This document shows, piece by piece, positions 37,643-44,547 of a stretch of DNA of 44,547 nucleotides; position 1 is the first letter of the stretch; the number at the start of each line of letters is the position of its first letter. The stretch spans positions 1 to 44,547 of the forward strand of contig JARBJD010000474.1 of NCBI GenBank assembly GCA_033064195.1, in the 5' to 3' direction. The DNA comes from Blattamonas nauphoetae. Taxonomy: Eukaryota; Preaxostyla; Oxymonadida. Below the pieces are notes generated by a model. That model saw only the letters and a program-made list of their open reading frames with translations, was not told the origin of the DNA and made no database searches. The position numbers were made by a program, and so were the translations under genes.

Positions 37643-39604
37643 TTAAACTAAATTAAATTCTTCAATGAACTCAGGTGACAAATCATCGACGGAAGCAGCA
37701 TGATATTTTGTGTGTTGAATAGGAACATACACCACATTCGACAAACTAGTGAGACCATTCAGCAATGATGCGACCACGTTTCCGTGTTTGTACTCAATGA
37801 ATTTCCCCACAAATTGAAACTGTCTTCGCTTCTTCTGAAACTTGGCAGCAGTTTTGTTCAAGTCAAGGTGAATCAACAATATGTTTCCTGGTTTGTATCG
37901 CCAAAGCAGTTGTGTTGTTTGTTGTCGTTGGATGTTCTTCAATTGTTCTTCACAACTGGAGATGTACAGTGCTTCGATTTCACGATTGTTTTGTGCTTGC
38001 TGTGGTGTGAATTTGTTCCAGTATGCTCGATGAGGAGTCATGTTGTAATAGTTCACCATCTGATTCATCAGCGAATGATTAGCCATTTGTGTTGCATTAT
38101 CTTGGAATCCATCTCTGATAGTTCTGATCACTCGATCGACAATTCTGTTGTGATTTGTGAATGGTGAGCTAGTGAAATATGTACTGACTTTCTGTTGATT
38201 GAAAAACACTGTTGCTTCTCCACTAGTCCAAGCAGATTCTCCATCACCTCGAATGTTGTAGACATTGACTCCACGATGATGAATGAGATCGGTGATTGCA
38301 GTCTTGACTTTGCTCCATGATTTATCCAGAACAGGAATGACAACCAGGTATTTGGTATTGATGTTGATGGCAAACAGGTAAATCTGCAGTACTGTTTTCG
38401 ACGTTGGTGATTGAATGAAAACAAGATCAATTTCCCATGAGCCTGACTTCGGTGAGAAATAGGGTCGATCACAATTCTGAGGAACCTTTCTGTCTGATGT
38501 CTGGTGTGGATCACCAGTGATTACCTTCGACATGAACTGCATCTTCGATCGAAATGGATATGATATTTTTTCAACCGGTCTTGTTGAATTCGGCAATCCA
38601 TTGGCGATATTTGCTCGTTGTTTTTCCCGTAAGTTCATTGTTTGCTTTGGATTTGCTAGAGTCCATCTGTGAACATATTCATCGTACCAATCGTGAAATG
38701 ATCGTCCACCATACGGGATTTGTTTAGGATGAGCAAGAATGAAATCAGTATCATCACTATCAACAGCTCTGGGTATGTGATATAAAATAAACAAGTCACG
38801 GTTCATCTTCTTCGAATCGACAATCTGTTTTGTAATGAATTGTTCCATTCGATGTTGATTGTCCATGATTGAATTCTCAGCTTTGATTTGTTCATCTTCT
38901 GAATTGTCTTTTTGCTGATGATCGAACATTCCTTTCATCACTTCCAGTTTATCAAGGACTTGGCGTGTGGTTAATTCCGTTCCTATTCTCTCTGATGGAT
39001 TCATTGACACGATGTCTGGGACTTGTGAAATAGTCAGAAATACATCTTCATTGAACCTTCTCTCCCTCATCGAGGGTTCGAATCCAATATGAGAATGTGA
39101 TGGTTTCAAACGTCTCTTCTTCCCAGCTCTGATTGATGATGAAAGTGTGGAATCGTCTTGCCTTTGCAAGGCTTCGAACTCTAGGTGAGAATCGGACATT
39201 TGCTTTGGAATCGTTGTAGGCATTGTTTCGCCACTGCGAGGCTTCGACATGGTGAAATTTGGTTGTCCAAAATGGATTCGATTAAATTCATAGTAAAATT
39301 GTTGATAAGCTTGATATGCTCGTTCAGCGGTGATATCGTCAATATTTGTTCCTGTGAATCCGTTTACAAACAATTGTACAACTCTTCTTCCATCGGTAAG
39401 TGACAAATTTGGAGATAGATCTCCCACTCGCCAATCATTAAAATATGTGTAATCATCTGCGTCATTTTCTCTCCATCCATCTTTGGTATGATAGACGGGT
39501 AAAATTTGAGTCGGATCAAATCTGACATTGCTTATTGAGCTTCGACGGTGTTGTGTGTGTGTAGCAAGGTTTTTGAGAATTGCCCTGATTCGTGGATCAT
39601 CCAT
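37643..39604 (-). CDS. Retroviral-type integrase of the Polinton (653 aa)
   Basis: The start MDDPRIRAILKNLATHTQHR follows the motif at 39611-39619. Residues 1-300 are a poorly conserved extension that contains three palindromic repeats. The RNase H-like catalytic core runs from about residue 380: WEIDLVFIQSP near 389, a strand pair with YLFAININTKYLVVIPVLD, VNVYNIRGDGESAW near 451, and NHNRIVDRVIRTIRDGFQ near 491. The end has an SH3/chromo-like stretch (YKPGNILLIHLD, GKFIEYKHGNVVASLLNGL, VVYVPIQHTKY), typical of Polinton integrases. It would cut and join the element's ends to host DNA, producing a short target duplication. It is the only integrase candidate in the element and the frame is open. 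Confidence 0.9.
   Translation of the reverse strand: MDDPRIRAILKNLATHTQHRRSSISNVRFDPTQILPVYHTKDGWRENDADDYTYFNDWRVGDLSPNLSLTDGRRVVQLFVNGFTGTNIDDITAERAYQAYQQFYYEFNRIHFGQPNFTMSKPRSGETMPTTIPKQMSDSHLEFEALQRQDDSTLSSSIRAGKKRRLKPSHSHIGFEPSMRERRFNEDVFLTISQVPDIVSMNPSERIGTELTTRQVLDKLEVMKGMFDHQQKDNSEDEQIKAENSIMDNQHRMEQFITKQIVDSKKMNRDLFILYHIPRAVDSDDTDFILAHPKQIPYGGRSFHDWYDEYVHRWTLANPKQTMNLREKQRANIANGLPNSTRPVEKISYPFRSKMQFMSKVITGDPHQTSDRKVPQNCDRPYFSPKSGSWEIDLVFIQSPTSKTVLQIYLFAININTKYLVVIPVLDKSWSKVKTAITDLIHHRGVNVYNIRGDGESAWTSGEATVFFNQQKVSTYFTSSPFTNHNRIVDRVIRTIRDGFQDNATQMANHSLMNQMVNYYNMTPHRAYWNKFTPQQAQNNREIEALYISSCEEQLKNIQRQQTTQLLWRYKPGNILLIHLDLNKTAAKFQKKRRQFQFVGKFIEYKHGNVVASLLNGLTSLSNVVYVPIQHTKYHAASVDDLSPEFIEEFNLV
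39058..39096 (-). repeat. Palindromic repeat copy 5 (inside the integrase extension)
   Basis: Plus strand: CCCTCATCGAGGGTTCGAAT then CC. Stem CCCTC/GAGGG, followed by GGTTCGAATCC, a perfect match to the tRNA T-arm/B-box consensus. Translated in the gene as GFEPSMRERR. Confidence 0.6.
39157..39193 (-). repeat. Palindromic repeat copy 6 (inside the integrase extension)
   Basis: Plus strand: CTTGCCTTTGCAAGGCTTCG then AACTCTAGGTGAGA. The first 20 bases equal copies 4 and 8. Translated as EFEALQRQDD. Confidence 0.75.
39226..39254 (-). repeat. Palindromic repeat copy 7 (inside the integrase extension)
   Basis: Plus strand: TTTCGCCACTGCGAGGCTTC then GACATGG. Unlike the other coding copies it is read in a different frame (SKPRSGET), which shows that the DNA rather than the peptide recurs. 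Confidence 0.5.
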
Positions 39605-39627
39605 TTCAACAAAAATAAAGTTTGTGT

Positions 39628-42600
39628 TTATTCAATTTTGTAATCCACTGCTTTCAATCCATGAATGAATGGAGGACAGGATTCATTTTCAAGTACGATT
39701 GCCTTCAGATGAATTCCACTGAGACTGAGTTTCTGCTGTTGAATTTTCGCTATCTCAAATCCGTTCGTATCCTCTTCACTCACGACTCTTCTTGTCTGGA
39801 AGTTCAATGTTGTCGTCACAGTTTTCTCACCATTGAGACACTTCACATAATCGTCACTCGTGATATTTGTTTCTTCAGAGACACTCCTTTGATCTTGCAT
39901 TTCTCATCGAGAGAGTAACACTTTGGTGCAAGACAGATCATCTATTCACCTTCCTTCTCAATTGCTAATCCCAACAGCTTCTTCTCATCATCAACTCCCT
40001 TTTCAGGATTGGGAAACCATTCATATTTGTGAGCATCATAGAATTCTTTGTCAGCAATCACGTGTTCAAATTGTTGATGAATACCTGCGTTCGGATTACC
40101 TGAGATAGCCCAATATGCAGAGTCAGTATCTCCTTCACAGAAATGAATCTTGTTCATGTCTAGGCATTTGTACATGAAGTTGAAGATGAAATTCAGATAC
40201 CAGAACTTGGCATTGTCGAGTGTGAATACTGCTTCTTGCAGACATGTCTTGCATGATGCTTTCTCTCTGTCTTCAATCACGATGTAGTTGTCCTCATTGA
40301 TCTCTCTTGTCGCTACAAATCCTTTTATCATTTGTTTCAAGTATGTTCTCTTCTCATTGCAGATTGTGATTGAGTTGTACTTCTCAGTGTTCATTCCATC
40401 GTATCCGTAACTACCATTCAAGTTGGTCTTACAGAACTGTTCCTTTCCTTTGTTTCCAACTTTCATTGCTTCTATTCTGTCATTCATAAATGAGGTCACA
40501 AATGGTTCAAATCCAGCATGTCTGGAGAATACCATCACACTCCGGACTTCGTCCACAATGAAGTGGCAATAATCGATGAGGAACCACAGATAGTATGTCG
40601 AAAAGAACATATACTGATCGTGTGCTCAAGAGTTGAGTCAGCTTTGTTTGTCATCAGTCTTCAATCCATGTTTCTTCATCAACGAATACGTCTTCTCTCC
40701 AATGTTTTCTTCTGTCGTATTGACAATGATGTTTCTGAAGATTGGTGGGAAGTTAATGAAATCATTGATGTACTGCTCATCGATGTGTCCTTTCAGTTCT
40801 GCAACGAACAGTGTCTTCTGATTCTTGTCCTCGATGATCTTGCGACATTGAGAATCATTAGTGAGAGTATACAAGCATCATCCTGGCATGTACATTCTGT
40901 GATTCGTATATGGATTGTTCTTGTTCTTGATTGATGAGAAAGCACTTGGATAAAGTGAATTAAAGTCAACACCACAGACGTGAGTCATTTTATGTTCAGT
41001 ATCTTTTGAGATAACTCTTCCGTCTTCATATGTGAAGTGATTGATTGGTGTCACGTCTTTGATATTCTGTCGATGTTGAACATTCGATAATCCACCAGTC
41101 ACTGCTGCTCTCAACTTGTGATATGTTTGCTCATGTGTCAGAGTCATTGGTAATGATTTCCAGATGCAATACTTCTTGAGTTGAATTCTCAATCTTGTGA
41201 GATATTCATCATGGTCTGACTTGTAGGTGTTGCAGTAGTCACAACAGATCTTCACGTTCTCTTTTGAATGTCCTTTTGCATTGTCGATTCTGTCCAACGT
41301 TGGTCGAACTGCTTGTGAGAAACTGCTTCTGCAGATGTAGCAACATTTTTCACATTCATTGACGAACCATTCGTAGTCTGATTCAGTGACGTTTTTGTCA
41401 GTACTGCGATGAGCTTTCATGTCTTGATATCTATACCCTTCAACTTTATATTTCCAATATTGTTTTGTGATTTTGATTGGACCAGATTCGTCACATTCGT
41501 TGTAGTCAGCATCAATATCAAAGTCTTTGTAGGCACATGCATACTTGATTGCTGAAGCATTTGCTGACAGTGAGAGATTGTGCAACATATCCACTTTGTA
41601 TTGGAAGTTCAGATCAATGAGATTATCCAATGGTGCGATCATACATTCGACGTCTCTGATGTTGTAGAATTTTAGATAGTCCCATCTGTTCTTGAATCCT
41701 TGTCTGTCTTGCCTTTGCAAGGCTTCGATCCCGCCATGGGGCGAGTTCCAATCATCAAGGTATAATTGGTATTCAGTGTCGGACATTTCACTGTTGTTCA
41801 GACTTGAATAGAATTCATACTTGGAGAATGGTTCTTGTTTGCTCAGCACCGTATCGTAGTCTGATGAATCAAATGATTCGTAAGCAAAGAATGATTTCTG
41901 TAGAGTGGTGTTTCCTCCAAAAGCCTTCACTGCATTATCCAAAGTCATTGGTCCAGTGTACGACATCATGTCAATGAACCGAAGCACTTGCTGAGTTTTC
42001 TCGTGTCTGATCAAAACTTGTTTGTACTTTGTTGTTGATCCAAGAAAGCTCACCACTTTCCAATCCTTGTCAACCAGATCACGGAAGATGAGATTGATAT
42101 CAAATCTGGAACTGTTGAATCCAATGACACTGACTTCATTTTGTGATGGGATTTCTGGGTCATCGTAGTAGTTGTCCTCTAACCGACTCAGCAAACTTGA
42201 AGAGTTGTCGGATCCATTGCTTCACAAAGTCTTTTCCATCTCGAAGATCAAAGTAGATTGACTTCACCCCTGATTTGGTTTTGATTGCTGATGCAACAGA
42301 GAGAGGTTTCAAGTGTGAAATCAATTGAGTATTGTCATCAGAGAACAAGTTGTCAAGAATGAGATCTTCCATTGTTTCGAAATCGTAAGTGATGTAGAAT
42401 TGTGTTGGTTTGAATTCGTCTTGTCTTTGTGTGCCATCAGAAATTCAAATGTTCTATTGTTGAGGATGTGTGGCACATACGGTCTTGGTGTACGATCAAG
42501 GAGATCTTCTTCACATGTTTTCCATCCAGCTCTTTACATTCTGCGAGATGTTTCTCATAGTATCTCTTGAAGTTTGTATCTTTCACTTGAAATCCTCTTG

Positions 42601-43999
42601 ATTGACAATATGGACAGAGTTTGTATCCAGTTAATTTCTCAGGATCAACAATGTACATCAAATGAACAAGCGTTGCTGTAAGTGGAATCATCAGAACATT
42701 TAGAACTCTTGCATCGTCATTCTCGTTGATGTACGATTGACTGAGGAAATACTTCTTCTTGTCTTCATCGTATTCATAGATGTGAACGGTAATGTTGAAT
42801 TTCGTCATCGCTTCTCCATATCACATGCAATATCAAATCCAGGATAATTGCGTAAATGCTCAGTCAATTGATGTGGTCGAAGATGTGTAAGATTCTCAAA
42901 TTCAGCAAAGAGTTTATACGATTCTGTGTTTCTCATATTGATTGAGATTTTCTTACCAGGAATTTCAGGAAGTGTGAGGAATGATAAAGATTGAAAGAAA
43001 CAAATGTTGAACTCAGAATCGATGTATCGAATGTTTCTCGTTTTGATGTGTTCACAAAGGATAGCATTCGCTTTCCCTGCAACTGGAAATCGATACACTG
43101 CTACGAGAATGGAGTGGAAAGCAATGAACATTGACTTCGTATCCATCAGTGTTCTCTCTTGTGATTCCTTGATGAGATTGATCGCATATTTGGAATACTC
43201 ATTAATGTCTGACTCATTCCGAATCACCGTTGGAAAACTCTTCGATGAATTCTCCAGTTCTGGTCTGAAATCGTTGTACAACGTCTCATCACCATCTTTT
43301 CTTTCAACGATCTTTCCAAAATCGATACTGATCTTGAATGGATGATCCTTCTCTTTGTCGTACACAGATTTGATGAAGGTTGTGATTTCCTCAACGTTCT
43401 TCAGATGATTGTGGAAGTACAACTGATAAGGTTTTCCATTGTCGCTCACTTTTTCAATCTCATTCTTTTTGAACTTCTTTCGTGCCTTCAATAAACACGA
43501 ATCAAATGCAGTTTTGTTTTCGTGGCCTCAGCAAGCAAAAATGCAATTCATTGGAATCCATCAAATTGTTTCACCTCTGTTTTCCATCTGTTCGTTTTTC
43601 TTTGAATGATCAGTAGATTCTTCATCCATGATCCACCAATTTTTCCTCAATCGATTTCAGTTTCCGTGTGATTTTGAACACCGTTTCAATTCAGTTTCGT
43701 TAATTCTCGGATGTGCTTTCATGTCCATGATGATGACATTGTGATCCTCTGATGCCATACGTCGTCTATTCATCACTTCTTTCAGAAATATTTGAAGAGT
43801 GTTGAAATTGAGATTAACGGTTGAATGCGGATAAGCGACATCTCTGTGTCTGAGCATTGCCAGGAAAAATGAGTAATGATGTTGATTGTTTGGGCTATTT
43901 GGATTGTATGTTCGACCATCATCAAATGCAAAACAGTATTTGATAAATTTCTTGAAGAACTTGAATGTTTCGTTTAGTCACCCGAATGGTTCTTGACAT
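39628..43999 (-). pseudogene. Protein-primed DNA polymerase B region of the Polinton, broken
   Basis: The region holds all main parts of a Polinton family B polymerase in the expected order on the minus strand. It starts after an A/T-rich motif near 44011-44031. An N-terminal part carries a C2H2-type zinc site (CPYCQSRGFQVKD with H and C further on). Then come an exonuclease block with FNSSRFDINLIFRDL, an HNH-like treble clef (CYICRSSF, TLDRIDNAKGH, CCDYCNTYKSD), polymerase motif A DFNSLYPSAFSS, motif B KTNLNGSYGYDG and motif C EGDTDSAYWAIS. The C-terminal end lies near 39628. It would copy the element's DNA using a terminal protein as primer. The region is broken, with about six to eight breaks. 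The part nearest the start may have been a separate gene. Confidence 0.85.
41708..41745 (-). repeat. Palindromic repeat copy 8 (inside the polymerase region)
   Basis: Plus strand: CTTGCCTTTGCAAGGCTTCG then ATCCCGCCATGGGGCGAG. Both hairpins are present. Translated as GGIEALQRQD, the same frame as copy 6. Confidence 0.75.
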
Positions 44000-44032
44000 T
44001 TACTACAAATTAAAACAAAAACAAAAAAAAAG

Positions 44033-44428
44033 TTACATCATTATTTTGATTTTCAAAGGTGGTTTATTCTTCGCTTTTAACCATGAATCAAGTCGAATTC
44101 GGTAAACTTTATCATCTCCAATCACTCGATATGTGAAAGTGTGAGCACTTGATTGTACCTCACCGACGAGCTCACAATTGTATTTTCTCAGTTCGTTTTC
44201 AACAAAAGATTGAGTGTAGTGTCGACGTTGTGACATGTGAGGTCGATTACCTTGATTCCACAATTTCGGTTTTATCCTCCATTCGACGCCTTCATGAACA
44301 TACGTCACCGGTTTTGAACCATGAATGTAATCAGAAACGAGCTCACAATTCTCCTTTTTCATCGACTCGATCAACGCTTGCTTTGCATTCGTTCGACGTC
44401 TTTGGTTATAGATTTCGGTTGCATTCAT
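44033..44428 (-). CDS. Terminal Polinton gene with two internal repeats (131 aa)
   Basis: The start MNATEIYNQRRRTNAKQALI follows the motif at 44436-44447. Two units of about 50 residues follow each other: MKKENCELVSDYIHGSKPVT then YVHEGVEWRIKPKLWNQGNR, and LRKYNCELVGEVQSSAHTFT then YRVIGDDKVYRIRLDSWLKA. The pattern NCELV...-aromatic-G-W-[K/R] resembles small DNA-binding repeats that accompany endonucleases in large DNA viruses, but this is a weak recollection. The head of the gene, with its start signal, lies in the inverted repeat. A role at the element ends, such as end binding or priming, would fit but is speculation. Confidence 0.65.
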   Translation of the reverse strand: MNATEIYNQRRRTNAKQALIESMKKENCELVSDYIHGSKPVTYVHEGVEWRIKPKLWNQGNRPHMSQRRHYTQSFVENELRKYNCELVGEVQSSAHTFTYRVIGDDKVYRIRLDSWLKAKNKPPLKIKIMM

Positions 44429-44547
44429 TTAGTACAAAATAAAAAAATGATAAATATATTTTTCAACATTTTAATTCTATTATGTAGACTCATCTTTCTT
44501 GAGAGACTGACGATCACTTCAAAATTTGTTCTGGTTGATTTTCATGA
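44307..44547 (-). repeat. Right terminal inverted repeat (inner part; continues past the window)
   Basis: Inverse copy of 28693-28933 over the full 241 bases. The window ends inside the repeat, so neither its outer end nor the target duplication can be seen. Confidence 0.9.
44436..44447 (-). promoter_or_regulatory. Start motif of the terminal gene
   Basis: TTTTTTTATTTT then GTACTAAATG on the minus strand, the mirror of the copy at 28793-28804. Confidence 0.55.

Larger units (their letters stand above)
28578..44547. mobile_element. Polinton/Maverick element, right end beyond the window
   Basis: Long inverted ends enclose the Polinton gene set: DNA polymerase B, retroviral-type integrase, packaging ATPase and capsid-like proteins. 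About 16 kb lies in view, in the usual 15-20 kb range. Nearly all genes point left; the ATPase and the spike-like gene point right. The outer left limit is uncertain: the end must lie at or left of 28693, and 28578 is a guess from the change in composition. Several genes have open frames, but the polymerase region is broken (about six to eight breaks) and one small gene looks broken too, so the copy is not whole and probably of modest age. I found no adenovirus-type cysteine protease. Confidence 0.9.

Noticed and set aside
39058-39096. A tRNA gene at the GGTTCGAATCC sequence
   Set aside because: No acceptor stem, D-arm or anticodon arm can be built around it and it lies inside the integrase frame.
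37643-39604. Retroviral-type integrase as a sign of an LTR retrotransposon
   Set aside because: No reverse transcriptase, protease or long terminal direct repeats are present; the polymerase B, ATPase and inverted ends identify a Polinton.
29883-41745. The recurring short repeats as a CRISPR array
   Set aside because: Spacing is irregular over 12 kb, the copies sit in genes and gene ends, and there are no cas genes.
28578-44547. An adenovirus-type cysteine protease in the Polinton
   Set aside because: I looked for the histidine/cysteine motifs in the unassigned 136-, 320- and 102-aa proteins and found none that fit.

Overview
The window looks like a contig from a flagellate protist of the oxymonad type, most like Blattamonas. 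I infer this from remembered protein families: a repeat family carrying a DCSPFLNW motif, very large beta-helix surface proteins ending in a membrane segment and a degenerate kinase, and a flavodoxin/4Fe-4S fusion of anaerobic protists. No search could be run. Reading frames are mostly uninterrupted by introns, and the standard genetic code fits.

Positions 1-16500 hold worn host genes. A minus-strand gene fragment at the left edge is split by a 342-bp mariner-type MITE (321-662). It is followed by a decayed DCSPFLNW-family copy (838-1900), a frameshifted flavodoxin/ferredoxin/membrane fusion (2122-3047), two unrecognised decayed genes (3259-4021 and 4853-5767), and a giant secreted beta-helix receptor with a C-terminal pseudokinase (6113-15573) split into several frames. 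The best intact host gene is a secreted 569-aa protein with a weak likeness to vitellogenin-type lipid carriers (16525-18231, minus).

Positions 18300-28600 are a graveyard of DNA transposons. A 1639-bp element with inverted ends and a perfect 8-bp target duplication (18336-19974, hAT-like) carries a coiled-coil gene fragment. Remnants follow of an unassigned DDE transposase (20840-22480), a hAT transposase (about 25980-26510) and at least three mariner transposases (about 23040-23230, 25059-25400, 26695-27487).

From about 28.6 kb to beyond the right edge lies a Polinton/Maverick element. It has long terminal inverted repeats (at least 241 bp visible at each end), a protein-primed-type DNA polymerase B region, a retroviral-type integrase, a packaging ATPase, two paralogous capsid-like proteins, twin small MAPG proteins, a spike-like protein with an S74 intramolecular chaperone domain, and several unknown genes. 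Its polymerase region is broken and one small gene also looks broken; most other genes have open frames, so the copy looks fairly young but no longer whole. Two features stand out. A short A/T-rich motif sits a few bases before almost every minus-strand start codon. A roughly 38-bp double-hairpin repeat recurs about eight times, between genes and inside genes in frame.
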